A model generated the notes under the pieces. That model searched no databases, was not told the DNA's origin, and saw nothing but the letters and a program-made list of their open reading frames with translations. A stretch of DNA of 64,000 nucleotides from Oceanobacillus sp. HTM 045 (GTDB taxonomy: Bacteria; Pseudomonadota; Alphaproteobacteria; Rhodobacterales; Rhodobacteraceae), in the NCBI GenBank assembly GCA_009733745.1, contig WNWL01000004.1, positions 126,001-190,000 of the forward strand, read 5' to 3'. The stretch's first letter is position 1. Each line of letters starts with the position of its first letter. The position numbers were made by a program, and so were the translations under genes. This document shows, in pieces, positions 16,263 through 26,969 of the stretch.

Positions 16263-17066
16263 ATGGCACATTTCGAACGGAAGCAGCACCGGATTTCCAC
16301 GCGGCGGCTCTTTACCAGGCCCGGCGGGCGGGTGGAGATCGACCTCTGGGGGCCGATGAACCAGCTCATCGAGCCGGAGGAGGAAGTGGTCGTCTCCAGT
16401 TCCGACGGCGCCACGGCGACCGTCACGAAATCCACCAGGCCGATCAGCAACCGCCGCCGCGGCTACGAGCTGAAGGCGCTGCGGACCGGCACCGCCCGGA
16501 TCAGGGCGCGCACCCATGACGGCGAGGGCCGCTGGCACGAGTGGGACTGGTTCAACTTCGTGATCCGCGACGAGAGCAGCGCCGGCACCTTCGCCCCGGC
16601 GACCGACCGCGCCTTCATCGACCGGATGGCGCGCGACGGGCGCGACGCCTGCAAGGCGGCAGGGCTGCCGCTGGCGGCGATGGTCGCCTGCGCCTGCGGC
16701 GAGACCGGCTTCGGCACCAGCTCGATCTACAAGCTCACCGGCTGCCCGTTCAATCTCCAGCGCCCGTGGGACTGGAAATGGCCGGATGCCGACATCTTCG
16801 AGATCCCCACCGTCAACAAGGAGGGCGAGCGGCCGAAGAGCGCGCCCTTCTGCGTCGCCGACAGCCTCGCCCATGCCGCGCGGCTCTGGTGCCAGTGGAT
16901 CGAGCACTGGCCGAACAGGAAGGCCAAGGCGACGCTGATGTCGGTGGCGTCCGACGCGCGGGCCTTCGCCGCCAACCTCTTCATCGTCGGCTTCGCCGCG
17001 GGCAAGCGCGAGAACACCGAGAAGTTCGCGAAGATCATCGACGACCACAACCTGCTCGACCTCTGA
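16263..17066 (+). CDS. Glucosaminidase-like protein without signal peptide
   Basis: A 267-residue protein. The N-terminal roughly 100 residues look like a small beta domain (DGEGRWHEWDWFNFVI). The C-terminal part resembles the lysozyme-like GH73 glucosaminidase fold: MVACACGETGFGTSSIYKLT, with Glu147 at the catalytic position, then GCPFNLQRPW. No signal peptide or membrane segment precedes it, which is odd for a cell-wall hydrolase. It could be a phage-derived lysin, an effector exported by another route, or an inactive relative. Neighbours do not decide; no other phage or secretion gene is visible. Confidence 0.55.
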   Translation: MAHFERKQHRISTRRLFTRPGGRVEIDLWGPMNQLIEPEEEVVVSSSDGATATVTKSTRPISNRRRGYELKALRTGTARIRARTHDGEGRWHEWDWFNFVIRDESSAGTFAPATDRAFIDRMARDGRDACKAAGLPLAAMVACACGETGFGTSSIYKLTGCPFNLQRPWDWKWPDADIFEIPTVNKEGERPKSAPFCVADSLAHAARLWCQWIEHWPNRKAKATLMSVASDARAFAANLFIVGFAAGKRENTEKFAKIIDDHNLLDL

Positions 17067-17169
17067 GGCGGGCGCCGCGCCGGGCCTCCCGCCCCTGGCG
17101 AGGGCGCACCCGCGGCGCGCTGCGGTCGGCGTGCGCCGTGGCGACCGCCCCCTCTGGCCTGCCACAATG

Positions 17170-17198
17170 AAAAACGCCCGCAGCGGCGCCGCGGGCGT
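17170..17198 (-). terminator. Intrinsic terminator of pckA
   Basis: Read on the minus strand, arms ACGCCCGC and GCGGGCGT (17191-17198 and 17174-17181) enclose a GC-rich loop and are followed by TTTTT. It lies about 50 nt beyond the pckA stop. Confidence 0.88.
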
Positions 17199-17250
17199 CT
17201 CGTCATTTCACCGGCGGGGCGCCGGACGCGGCGCCCCCTCGGCAGGAGTG

Positions 17251-18873
<1,623 letters not shown>

Positions 18874-19085
18874 TTCCGCCCCGCAATGCGGAGACCTGGC
18901 AACGGCGCCGGGCCGCGGCGTGCGCGGGCGGTCTGTCCGGCGGCGCGTCCGCGCGGGACCGCCGCAATCTCACAAGAGCCGCCGGATCGAGGTCCGGTAT
19001 TCTAGCGGAACGGTTCCCCCCGGGCGAATCGTCTCCGTGCGGCTGGGCTCCCCTTACGCCTATCATCGGGGCCGTTCAACCGGTT

Positions 19086-19102
19086 GCGCAACAACATTGC
19101 GC
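19086..19102. promoter_or_regulatory. Operator-like inverted repeat between pckA and a small membrane protein gene
   Basis: GCGCAACAACATTGCGC has 6-bp arms and a 5-bp centre, with a further overlapping TTGC on the left. It is followed by the only AT-rich stretch of the 345-bp divergent region, including a perfect TATAAT at 19113-19118 on the plus strand and TATATT on the minus strand. It may control pckA, the small gene, or both. Nothing else is seen in the gap. Confidence 0.5.
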
Positions 19103-19218
19103 GGTCCTGAAATATAATTTCGATAAGTTGTCGGCCCGATTTCCGCCCTCTCCCGGCCCCGGTCAGATGCGAGGAAGGTGCCGGGAAAAGGCTCCGCAGC
19201 AGGCAGAGGAGGCTCGAA

Positions 19219-19515
19219 ATGCCCGTCCCGATCGCCGCCGCCGCGCTCTTCGCGGGCGCCTTCGCGCTCGGCTGGGCGACCCGCCGCTGGCTCGGCCACG
19301 CGGGCGCCTGGGCGCTGGGCATTTTGTCGCTGCTCGCGCCGCTCGCGCTCTACGCGGCCTTCTCCGGCGGCACGCCAAGGGCGACCGTCGAGGAGGAGCG
19401 GTGGGCCCTCGCCCTCTGGGTCCTCGCCCCGCCCGCCGTGCTGATCTGGGGCGCCGGCTGCGGCCTCGGCGTGCTGCTCGGCTGGCGCCGCGCGCGGGGG
19501 CGGGCACGGCGATAG
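19219..19515 (+). CDS. Small three-helix membrane protein of unknown function
   Basis: A 98-residue protein with a strong GAGGAGG ribosome binding site. Hydrophobic segments lie at about residues 4-20, 30-48 and 66-88 (WVLAPPAVLIWGAGCGLGVL), and the end is Arg-rich (RRARGRARR), which predicts a cytoplasmic C-terminus. I do not recognise a family. It is divergent from pckA and 266 bp upstream of a sulfotransferase gene; that gap shows no further gene. Confidence 0.6.
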   Translation: MPVPIAAAALFAGAFALGWATRRWLGHAGAWALGILSLLAPLALYAAFSGGTPRATVEEERWALALWVLAPPAVLIWGAGCGLGVLLGWRRARGRARR

Positions 19516-19781
19516 GCGCGGAGACAGGCGCGGAGACGGGCGCACAAACACGCCTTCCGCCGGCGCAGTGCGCGGAAAGGGCGCAGGAAATTCGCCCCGA
19601 TTGCACCGGCCGCGGAATTGACTCCCCCTCCCGCACGTCCAATTACCCGCGGACTTCGCCGTCCCGACGCCCTCAGCCGCCCGGTCACGCAGCCCGGCGG
19701 CGCTGCACGGCGCGGGATGCCTCGCGCGGCGCGCCCCTGGGACGCGCCGCCCCGACACGAGACTGCAGGGAGCGGTCGGCC

Positions 19782-20483
19782 ATGATGTCGCTCAGGAAAC
19801 GCTTCACCCGGGTCCGCATCCTGACCCTGCCGAAGTCCGGCACCTACTTCCTCGTCGGCGTGCTGCCCCGGCTCGGGATCCGCAAGCTCAAGATCTCGCA
19901 CGTCGCCAACGAGCACAACCAGCCCGCGCTCAAGCCCGGCCACCGCGCCGCCATGACCATCCGTGACCCGCGCGGCTTCTTCGTCTCGCTGGCCAACTGG
20001 TGCGACATCCAGGGCGCGCGAATCCGCGAGGGCGCCGACCCGGTGGCGCTGAAGATGAACATGCGCGCCGACCGGCTCGACGCGTGGGAGTGTCTCGGCT
20101 TCGACGAGAAGGTCCGCCGCCTCGTCACCCTCGACGACCAGGCGCTGTTCGACGTGCCGCTGATCCGCACCTATTTCGACTGCGTGAACCTCTACCTCGA
20201 CGACCCGCGCGTGAAGACGCTGCGCTTCGAGGACATGATGGCCTGGGGCGAGGACGGCCCTTCCGAGCGGCAGGTCCGCACCATCCAGGAGATGATCGGC
20301 TTCTTCGGCCTCCGCGCCGCCGACGCGCAAGTGGCCGAGGCGATGCGCGCCACCCGCGGCAAGTCGGTCACCTTCCACCGCGGCAAGCCGAAGGCATGGC
20401 AGGACGATCTCAGCCCCGAGAATGTCCGCCTGATCGAGGAGCACTGGGGCGACTACATCCGCCGCTGGGGCTACGCCGCCTGA
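19782..20483 (+). CDS. Sulfotransferase-family protein
   Basis: A 233-residue protein with the two PAPS-binding marks of sulfotransferases: the 5'-phosphosulfate loop TLPKSGTYFLVGVLPRLG near the start, and RDPRGFFVSLANW near residue 61, where the 3'-phosphate is bound. AGGGAG precedes two adjacent ATG codons; either could be used. It is short, lacks a signal peptide and probably acts in the cytoplasm on a small molecule or lipid. The acceptor is unknown. A different sulfotransferase sits in the hopanoid block 31 kb away. Confidence 0.75.
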   Translation: MMSLRKRFTRVRILTLPKSGTYFLVGVLPRLGIRKLKISHVANEHNQPALKPGHRAAMTIRDPRGFFVSLANWCDIQGARIREGADPVALKMNMRADRLDAWECLGFDEKVRRLVTLDDQALFDVPLIRTYFDCVNLYLDDPRVKTLRFEDMMAWGEDGPSERQVRTIQEMIGFFGLRAADAQVAEAMRATRGKSVTFHRGKPKAWQDDLSPENVRLIEEHWGDYIRRWGYAA

Positions 20484-20545
20484 CCGGGGGCCGGCCGCCG
20501 TCCGGGCCCTCCCGGCGGCCTTGCACCCGAAGCGCCCGGAACCGC

Positions 20546-20589
20546 CATTTCACGCCTGGCGGTGACATCGGGTTCCATCCGGGATGCGG
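20546..20589 (+). repeat. 44-bp TGTCAC-type repeat, copy a
   Basis: Matches the copies at 38791 and 59949 (36 of 44 bases identical to the former). Downstream are several TGTCAC/GTGACA motifs: an inverted pair GGTGACA-6 nt-TGTCACC (20589-20608) and direct repeats CTTGTCAC/CCTTGTCAC near 20660-20679. Together they occupy most of the 333-bp gap before the quinone oxidoreductase gene. No gene is seen in the gap. Confidence 0.7.
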
Positions 20590-20816
20590 GTGACAAACCG
20601 GTGTCACCGTTCCGTCCCGTCCGGCGGGTGACACGCGCGCGCCGCGCGGACTTCCCCCTCTTGTCACGCTCCTTGTCACTTTTCGCCGCCGGCATTCTTC
20701 CCCGCGCGGGGCTCCGTCGCCCGCGAATTCCGCGCCGTGGGGGAAATCGCGCGGTGACTTCCTTGCCTCCCGTGGTGCAAGCACTAAGCATCGGCCCAAG
20801 GCGAGAGGAGGCGCGC

Positions 20817-21800
20817 ATGATCCCCGAGAAGATGCAGGTCATCGAGTTCGACGAGCCCGGAGGGCCGGAGGTTCTGAAGATCGGCGAGCGCCCGGTCCCC
20901 GAACCGGCGAAGGGCGAGGTGCTGATCAGGGTCGCCGCCTGCGGCGTCAACGGGCCGGACATCATGCAGCGCAAGGGTCTCTACCCGCCGCCGCCGGGCG
21001 CGTCCGACCTGCTCGGGCTGGAAGCCGCGGGCGAGGTGGTCGCGCTGGGCGAGGGCGTCACCCGCTGGAGCATCGGCGACCGGGTCTGCGCGCTGACCAA
21101 GGGCGGCGCCTATGCCGGTTACGTCCCCGCGTACGAGGGCCACTGCCTGCCGGTACCCGAGGGCGTCTCCGTGACCGACGCCGCGGGCCTGCCCGAGACC
21201 TACTTCACCGTCTGGTCCAACATCTTCCAGCCGGAGGAACGGCCCGAGGGCACGAAATTCCTCGTCCACGGCGGCTCCGGCGGCATCGGCTCGACCGCGA
21301 TCCAGCTCGGCAAGGCGCTGGGCTGGCGGGTCTTCACCACCGCGGGCAGCGAGAAGGGCCTCGCCTTCTGCAGCGAGCTCGGGGCCGAGCGGGCGATCAA
21401 CTACAAGTCCGAGGATTTCGTCGCCGTGATGAAGGATGCCGGCGGCGCCGACGTGATCCTCGACATCATGGGCGGCGAATACGTCCAGAAGAACCTCAAG
21501 GCCGCGGCGATGGACTGCCGCATCGTCCAGCTCGCCTTCCGCGCCGGCTCGAAGGTGGAGGTGGACCTGGTGAGCCTGATGCTCAAGCGCATCGTCTTCA
21601 CCGGCTCGACGCTGCGCCCCCGGCCCGACGCCTTCAAGGCCGAGACCGCCCGCCAGCTCGGCGCGCGGGTCTGGCCGCGATTCGCCGACGGCACGCTCCG
21701 CCCGGTGACGCAGACCGTGCTGCCCTTCGCCGAGTCGGCCGAGGGGCACCGGCTGATGGAGGCCGGCGGCCTCGCGGGGAAGATCATCCTCGCCACCTGA
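20817..21800 (+). CDS. NAD(P)H quinone oxidoreductase / zinc-free MDR family
   Basis: A 327-residue medium-chain dehydrogenase/reductase of the Qor type. The GroES-like domain ends near residue 120 and the Rossmann domain has VHGGSGGIGSTAIQLGKALG. The structural and catalytic zinc ligands of alcohol dehydrogenases are absent, as in quinone reductases. GAGAGGAGG fixes the start. It lies behind a region dense in TGTCAC motifs and in front of a perfect 33-bp palindrome. The substrate may be quinones or other enones. Confidence 0.85.
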   Translation: MIPEKMQVIEFDEPGGPEVLKIGERPVPEPAKGEVLIRVAACGVNGPDIMQRKGLYPPPPGASDLLGLEAAGEVVALGEGVTRWSIGDRVCALTKGGAYAGYVPAYEGHCLPVPEGVSVTDAAGLPETYFTVWSNIFQPEERPEGTKFLVHGGSGGIGSTAIQLGKALGWRVFTTAGSEKGLAFCSELGAERAINYKSEDFVAVMKDAGGADVILDIMGGEYVQKNLKAAAMDCRIVQLAFRAGSKVEVDLVSLMLKRIVFTGSTLRPRPDAFKAETARQLGARVWPRFADGTLRPVTQTVLPFAESAEGHRLMEAGGLAGKIILAT

Positions 21801-21810
21801 CTTCACCATC

Positions 21811-21843
21811 GGGGCGGCATGTCACCCGGTGACATGCCGCCCC
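21811..21843. terminator. Perfect 33-bp palindrome after the quinone oxidoreductase gene
   Basis: Two 16-bp arms, GGGGCGGCATGTCACC and its exact complement, flank one C. It starts 11 bp after the stop. There is no T-run, so it may act as a strong RNA hairpin or as a DNA site; the arms carry the TGTCAC motif seen in other intergenic regions. Confidence 0.6.
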
Positions 21844-22021
21844 GGCAGGTGACACGGCCTGACATGGCCTGAACTCCCACGCGACATGCGTGCCGCGCGG
21901 CCACTCTCCAAGGGGCTTCCCGCCGCCGCCCCGTCCCGGCAGGCGGAGCCCGCGCCCAACCTCCGGGTGACTTCCATACCGCGAAACCCGGACATGAGGT
22001 GTTGCGCCCTCGAACTCTTAG

Positions 22022-22038
22022 TGGCATATGGTATGCCA
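22022..22038. promoter_or_regulatory. GntR/FCD-type operator upstream of the oxalate regulator
   Basis: TGGCATATGGTATGCCA is a perfect inverted repeat with 7-bp arms. Its right part, TGGTATGCCA, differs by one base from the palindrome TGGTATACCA at 29707, upstream of the TTT transporter. It lies 46 bp before the regulator start, suggesting autoregulation. Confidence 0.7.
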
Positions 22039-22083
22039 GAAACCCGACGCTGATCGGGACAGGGAGCCAGGACAGGAGCGCGC

Positions 22084-22806
22084 GTGTCGTCCAGCGGGAT
22101 ATCGCTCAGACCGGTAGATGTGAACTTCAGCCTGAAGGACCACATCTATGACGTGCTGCGCTCTGCCATACTGGATATGGACATCTATCATCCCGACACG
22201 GACCTGCGGCTCGACGAGCGTACCATGGCCGAACAGCTCGGGATCTCGCGCACGCCGATTCGCGAGGCGCTGGTACGGCTGGAGCAGGAAGGCTTCGTCG
22301 ACATCCAGCCCCGCAAGGGCGTCTTCGTCCGCCGGAAGTCGCTCGAGGAAATCCTCGAGATGATCACCGTCTGGGCCGCCCTCGAAAGCATGGCCGCCCG
22401 CCTCGCCACCACCGAGGCCAGCGACGAGGAAATCGCCTCGCTGCGCACCCTCGCGGCCGGCTACTCGATCGACAAGGTCAGCGCCAACATCGCCGAGTAC
22501 TCCGAGGCCAACATCCGCTTCCACCAGCGGATTCTCGAACTTTCCAGATGCCAAATGCTCAAGAGCATCGCCGATGGCCTGTTCCTGCACATGCGCGCCG
22601 TCCGGGCCCGCGCGATGCAGGAGGGCGACCGTTCCAACCGCTCGGTGGTCGACCACATGGGGATCATCGAGGCGATCGAACTGCGCGACGCCGACCAGGC
22701 CGCGCGCCTCGTGCGGGAACACACCATGCGCCTGCACAACCACGTCAAGCGAAGCTGGTTCGCCGTCGCGGGCCGTGCGCTCGCGGATCCCACGGAAACC
22801 GGCTGA
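22084..22806 (+). CDS. GntR-family regulator with FCD ligand-binding domain
   Basis: A 240-residue FadR-subfamily regulator. The winged helix spans about residues 15-85, with [20 protein letters not shown] as the recognition helix region and [15 protein letters not shown] as the wing. The helical FCD domain follows, with metal/ligand residues in [10 protein letters not shown] and REHTMRLH. The start is GTG. It sits directly upstream of oxc and frc in the same direction and has operator-like palindromes before it and before the TTT operon. The ligand is likely oxalate or a CoA derivative, by context only. Confidence 0.9.
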   Translation: MSSSGISLRPVDVNFSLKDHIYDVLRSAILDMDIYHPDTDLRLDERTMAEQLGISRTPIREALVRLEQEGFVDIQPRKGVFVRRKSLEEILEMITVWAALESMAARLATTEASDEEIASLRTLAAGYSIDKVSANIAEYSEANIRFHQRILELSRCQMLKSIADGLFLHMRAVRARAMQEGDRSNRSVVDHMGIIEAIELRDADQAARLVREHTMRLHNHVKRSWFAVAGRALADPTETG

Positions 22807-22853
22807 GACCGGCGCCTGGGCCAGCGATCATACAACCGGGGAGGTTCCTGAAC

Positions 22854-24623
22854 ATGTCAGCCATTGCGCAGCCCGTTGGCGACGCCGCGACCGAAGTCGA
22901 GACGTCGTCCCTGACGGACGGCTTCCACCTGCTGATCGATGCGCTCAAGCTGAACGGCGTCGAGACGATCTACAACGTGCCGGGCATCCCGATCACCGAT
23001 CTCGGCCGCTACGCGCAGGCGCAGGGCCTGCGCGTGCTGTCGTTCCGCCACGAGCAGCATGCCGGCTATGCCGCCGCCGCCGCGGGCTTCCTGACCAAGA
23101 AGCCCGGTATCTGCATGACCGTCTCGGCCCCGGGCTTCCTCAACGGCCTGACCGCGCTGGCGCACGCGACGACGAACTGCTGGCCGATGATCCTGATCTC
23201 CGGCTCCTCCGAGCGCGAGATCGTCGACCTGCAGCGCGGCGACTACGAGGAGATGGACCAGCTCGCCATCGCCCGCCCGCACTGCAAGGCGGCCTACCGC
23301 ATCCTCCATGCCGAGGACATCGGCCTCGGCGTCGCCCGCGCGATCCGCGCGGCGCTCTCGGGCCGTCCCGGCGGCGTCTATCTCGACATTCCCGGCGCGC
23401 TGCTCGGCCAGGTGATGGACGCGGTCGAGGGCGAGAAGTCGCTCATCAAGGTGGTGGAGCCGAACCCGGCAAGCTATCCCGGCCCCGACGCCGTCACCCG
23501 TGCGGTGGACGTGCTCAAGTCGGCGAAGAAGCCGCTCATCATCATCGGCAAGGGCGCGGCCTACGCCCAGTGCGACGACAAGATCCGGCAGCTGGTCGAG
23601 ACGCTCGGCTTCCCCTACCTGCCGATGTCGATGGCCAAGGGCCTGCTGCCCGACACCCACCCGCAATGCGCCTCCGCCGCCCGCTCGCTGGTGCTGAAGG
23701 AAAGCGATTGCGTGTTCCTGATCGGCGCGCGGCTCAACTGGCTCCTCAGCCACGGCCAGGGCAAGGGCTGGGGCGAGAAGGGCGCGAAGAAGTTCGTCCA
23801 GATCGACATCGAGCCGATCGAGATGGACTCGAACCAGCCGATCGCCGCGCCGCTGATCGGCGACATCGAGAGCTGCGCCACGGCGCTGCTCGACGCGATC
23901 GGGTCGGACTGGCAGAAGCCGTCGGAGGAATGGACCGGCGCGGTGCGCTCCAAGGTCGAGACCAACGTCGCCAAGATGGCGCCGCGGCTCAAGAACAACA
24001 ACTCGCCGATGGACTACCAGGGCTCGCTCGGCGTCATCAAGGAAGCCATCGCCGAGAACCCGGACGTGGTGCTGGTGAACGAGGGCGCCAACGCGCTCGA
24101 CCAGTGCCGCTCCATCGTCGACATCCACAAGCCCCGCAAGCGCCTCGATGTCGGCACCTGGGGGATCATGGGCATCGGCATGGGCTCGGCGGTCGCCGCC
24201 GCGGTCGAGACCGGCAACCAGGTCCTCGCGGTCGAGGGCGACAGCGCCTTCGGCTTCTGCGGCATGGAGGTGGAGACCATCTGCCGCTACAAGCTGCCGG
24301 TCTGCATCGTGGTGATGAACAACAACGGCATCTATCGCGGCGACGGCACCAACTGGGGCGGGGGCGATGACCCTTCGACCACCGTGTTCGTCAAGGACTC
24401 GCGCTACGACCTGATGATGCAGGCCTTCGGCGGCGTCGGCGTCACCGTCGACAACCCCGACGCGCTGCGCCAGGCCGTGAAGGAGGCCTTCGCCAGCGGC
24501 CAGCCCACGCTGATCAACGCCGTCATCGCCGAGGACGCGGGCAAGGAAAGCGGCAACATCGGCAACCTCAACCCGTCGTCGGTCGTGGCGCAGGCGCGCT
24601 ACCCGCAGGCCAAGAAAATCTGA
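22854..24623 (+). CDS. oxc: Oxalyl-CoA decarboxylase
   Basis: A ThDP-dependent, 589-residue enzyme that decarboxylates oxalyl-CoA to formyl-CoA and CO2. The activating Glu67 lies in [10 protein letters not shown]. The ThDP motif runs from GDS (462-464) to NNN (489-491), and GIYRGDG follows. The [12 protein letters not shown] segment and the C-terminal [10 protein letters not shown] fit Oxc rather than other ThDP decarboxylases. GGGGAGG sets the start. It is 47 nt after the regulator and 17 nt before frc, so the two enzymes are one unit. Confidence 0.96.
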   Translation: MSAIAQPVGDAATEVETSSLTDGFHLLIDALKLNGVETIYNVPGIPITDLGRYAQAQGLRVLSFRHEQHAGYAAAAAGFLTKKPGICMTVSAPGFLNGLTALAHATTNCWPMILISGSSEREIVDLQRGDYEEMDQLAIARPHCKAAYRILHAEDIGLGVARAIRAALSGRPGGVYLDIPGALLGQVMDAVEGEKSLIKVVEPNPASYPGPDAVTRAVDVLKSAKKPLIIIGKGAAYAQCDDKIRQLVETLGFPYLPMSMAKGLLPDTHPQCASAARSLVLKESDCVFLIGARLNWLLSHGQGKGWGEKGAKKFVQIDIEPIEMDSNQPIAAPLIGDIESCATALLDAIGSDWQKPSEEWTGAVRSKVETNVAKMAPRLKNNNSPMDYQGSLGVIKEAIAENPDVVLVNEGANALDQCRSIVDIHKPRKRLDVGTWGIMGIGMGSAVAAAVETGNQVLAVEGDSAFGFCGMEVETICRYKLPVCIVVMNNNGIYRGDGTNWGGGDDPSTTVFVKDSRYDLMMQAFGGVGVTVDNPDALRQAVKEAFASGQPTLINAVIAEDAGKESGNIGNLNPSSVVAQARYPQAKKI

Positions 24624-24640
24624 TCCAGGGAACTGCCAAG

Positions 24641-25912
24641 ATGAAAGCTCTCGAAGGCGTCAAGATCCTCGATTTCACGCATGTGCAGTCCGGTCCGACC
24701 TGCACCCAGCTTCTCGCGTGGTTCGGCGCGGACGTGATCAAGGTGGAACGCCCCGGCGTCGGCGACGCGACGCGCAAGCAGCTGGTCGACGTGCCGGGCG
24801 CGGACAGCCTCTACTTCACGATGCTGAACCACAACAAGCGCTCGATCACGCTCAACACCAAGAACGAGACCGGCAAGGAGGTGCTGACGCGCCTGATCAA
24901 GGAATGCGACGTGCTGGTCGAGAACTTCGCGCCGGGCGCGCTCGACCGCATGGGCTTCGGCTGGGAGGCGATCCAGAAGCTGAACCCGCGCATGATCATG
25001 GCCTCGGTCAAGGGCTTCGGCCCGGGCAAGTACGAGGACTGCAAGGTCTACGAGAACGTCGCGCAGTGCGCCGGCGGCTCGGCCTCGACCACCGGCTTCC
25101 TCGACGGCCCGCCGGTGGTGACCGGCGCGCAGATCGGCGACAGCGGCACCGGCCTCCACCTCGCGCTCGGCATCGTCACCGCGCTCTTCCAGCGCGAGCG
25201 GTCCGGCCGCGGCCAGAAGGTGCTGGCGCCGATGCAGGACGGCGTGCTGAATCTCTGCCGCGTGAAGCTGCGCGACCAGCAGCGCCTCGCCGCCGGCCCG
25301 CTCAAGGAGTACTCGCAGTTCGGCGAAGGCATCCCCTTCGGCGAGGCGACGCCGCGCGCGGGCAATGATTCCGGCGGCGGCCAGCCGGGTCGGATCCTGA
25401 AGTGCAAGGGCTGGGAGAACGACCCGAACGCCTACACCTACTTCATCACCCAGGCCGCGGTCTGGGAGAAGATCTGCGACGTGATCGGCGAGCCCGAGTG
25501 GAAGACCAGGCCCGGCTACGCCACCCCGCCGGAGCGCCTCGACAAGCTCAACGAGATCTTCGACCGGATCGAGCAGTGGACCATGACCAAGACCAAGTTC
25601 GAGGTGATGGACATCTGCAACCCGCTCGACATCCCCGTCGGCCCGATCCTCTCCATGAAGGAGATCATGGAGGACGAGGGCCTGCAGAAGACCGGCACCA
25701 TCGTCAAGGTGCCGCACCCGGAGCGGGGCGACTACTACACCGTCGGCTGCCCGATCAAGATGTCGGACAGCCCGGTCGAGGTGACCCGCTCGCCGCTCCT
25801 CGGCGAGCACACGCTGGAGATCCTCAAGGACGTCCTCGGCTATGACGGCGAGGACCTGGCCCGGGTGACCGAATCCGGGGCGGTCGGCGAACTGAAGCAG
25901 GCGGCCGAGTAG
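24641..25912 (+). CDS. frc: Formyl-CoA:oxalate CoA-transferase
   Basis: A 423-residue class III CoA-transferase that moves CoA from formyl-CoA to oxalate, feeding Oxc. The catalytic Asp is Asp167 in IGDSGTG (Asp169 in Oxalobacter). [20 protein letters not shown] at the N-terminus and the glycine-rich [10 protein letters not shown] loop are typical of Frc. With oxc it forms the oxalate cycle in which formate and CO2 are released with no net CoA use. A GC-only palindrome lies between it and the next gene. Confidence 0.96.
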   Translation: MKALEGVKILDFTHVQSGPTCTQLLAWFGADVIKVERPGVGDATRKQLVDVPGADSLYFTMLNHNKRSITLNTKNETGKEVLTRLIKECDVLVENFAPGALDRMGFGWEAIQKLNPRMIMASVKGFGPGKYEDCKVYENVAQCAGGSASTTGFLDGPPVVTGAQIGDSGTGLHLALGIVTALFQRERSGRGQKVLAPMQDGVLNLCRVKLRDQQRLAAGPLKEYSQFGEGIPFGEATPRAGNDSGGGQPGRILKCKGWENDPNAYTYFITQAAVWEKICDVIGEPEWKTRPGYATPPERLDKLNEIFDRIEQWTMTKTKFEVMDICNPLDIPVGPILSMKEIMEDEGLQKTGTIVKVPHPERGDYYTVGCPIKMSDSPVEVTRSPLLGEHTLEILKDVLGYDGEDLARVTESGAVGELKQAAE

Positions 25913-25920
25913 CCGCCGAC

Positions 25921-25954
25921 CCCCTCCCCGGCGATCCTCCCCGCGGGGGAGGGG
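25921..25954. repeat. GC-only palindrome between frc and the formyltransferase gene
   Basis: Arms CCCCTCCCC (25921-25929) and GGGGAGGGG (25946-25954) form a strong hairpin. A relative of this sequence lies inside the 5' end of phnK (2067-2090). It may stabilise or partly terminate the oxc-frc transcript. Confidence 0.6.
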
Positions 25955-26029
25955 CGCCGGTCCGGGGGCACGACCCGAGATGACGGCCGGACCCACCGGC
26001 CGCGGAACTGGAACGACAGGGAGGAGACC

Positions 26030-26944
26030 ATGCGTCTCATCGTGATGGGCCAGCAGGCCTTCGGGAAGGACTGTCTCGCGAAACTGCTGGAGACCGGCAC
26101 CGACGAGGTGGTCGCGGTCTACTGCGAGCCGGACAAGGGCGACAAGGTCGACCCGATCAAGGAATTCGCGCTGGAGAAGGGCCTGCCGGTCCACCAGCCG
26201 GCGCATTTCAACGACGCGGCCGACCTGGAGACGCTCGCCTCCTACGACGCCGACCTGATGATCATGGCCTTCGTCAACGTGTTCGTGCCCGAGGCGGCGC
26301 GCGACACGCCGAAGCTGGGCTCGATCTGCTTCCACCCGTCGCTGCTGCCGCTGCACCGCGGCCCCTCGGCGGTGAACTGGCCGATCATCATGGGCTCCAG
26401 CAAGTCGGGCTTCTCGTGGTTCTACCCGTCCGACGGGCTGGACGAGGGCGACTCGCTCCTGCAGTGGGAATGCGACATCGACCCGGACGACACGGTGATC
26501 GACCTCTACTTCAAGAAGATCTACCCCGTCGCCGTCGACAGCGTGCTGCAGGTCTGCGACCTGTTCCGCGCCGGCAACCCGCCCCGGATCGTGCCCGACG
26601 AGAGCCAGGCCACCTACGAGCGCCGCTGCACCGCGAAGCACGCGAAGATCGACTGGAACAAGCCGGTCGGTCAGGTCTACGACCTGATCCGCGGCACCAA
26701 TCCCGCGCCCGGCGCATGGACCACGCTGAACGGCGAGCAGGTGCAGGTCTACGACTGCAAGCGTGTCGCTGGCGATGGTATTTCAAGCCGGATTATGGAC
26801 ATTTCCGACGACGGCGTGACCGTACAGTGCGTCGGCGGACGGATTCGGATCGAGCGGGTCCGGCCCGCCGGTTCGGGAAAGATTCCGGCCGCGGAGTGGG
26901 CAGCCCAGGCCGGGCTGGCCGTCAAGATGGAACTGGGAAGCTGA
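26030..26944 (+). CDS. Formyltransferase like the hydrolase domain of 10-formyl-THF dehydrogenase
   Basis: A 304-residue formyltransferase-fold protein. [10 protein letters not shown] with His102 and SDGLDEGD with Asp141 match the catalytic residues of the N-terminal domain of 10-formyl-THF dehydrogenase; [19 protein letters not shown] also fits. The Asn found two residues before His in methionyl-tRNA formyltransferase is replaced by Cys100 (SICFHP), as the dehydrogenase domain also lacks that Asn. It is therefore probably not the tRNA enzyme. It lies between frc and fhs in one direction with a good ribosome site. It could hydrolyse 10-formyl-THF or move a formyl group between CoA and THF; the latter is speculation. 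Confidence 0.8.
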   Translation: MRLIVMGQQAFGKDCLAKLLETGTDEVVAVYCEPDKGDKVDPIKEFALEKGLPVHQPAHFNDAADLETLASYDADLMIMAFVNVFVPEAARDTPKLGSICFHPSLLPLHRGPSAVNWPIIMGSSKSGFSWFYPSDGLDEGDSLLQWECDIDPDDTVIDLYFKKIYPVAVDSVLQVCDLFRAGNPPRIVPDESQATYERRCTAKHAKIDWNKPVGQVYDLIRGTNPAPGAWTTLNGEQVQVYDCKRVAGDGISSRIMDISDDGVTVQCVGGRIRIERVRPAGSGKIPAAEWAAQAGLAVKMELGS

Positions 26945-26969
26945 GATCTTCAGGCAGGAGAAAAGATCG

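Noticed and set aside
26030-26944. Annotation as methionyl-tRNA formyltransferase (fmt)
   Set aside because: The Asn two residues before the catalytic His is replaced by Cys, and the sequence follows the 10-formyl-THF dehydrogenase hydrolase domain; fmt normally lies beside def, which is absent.
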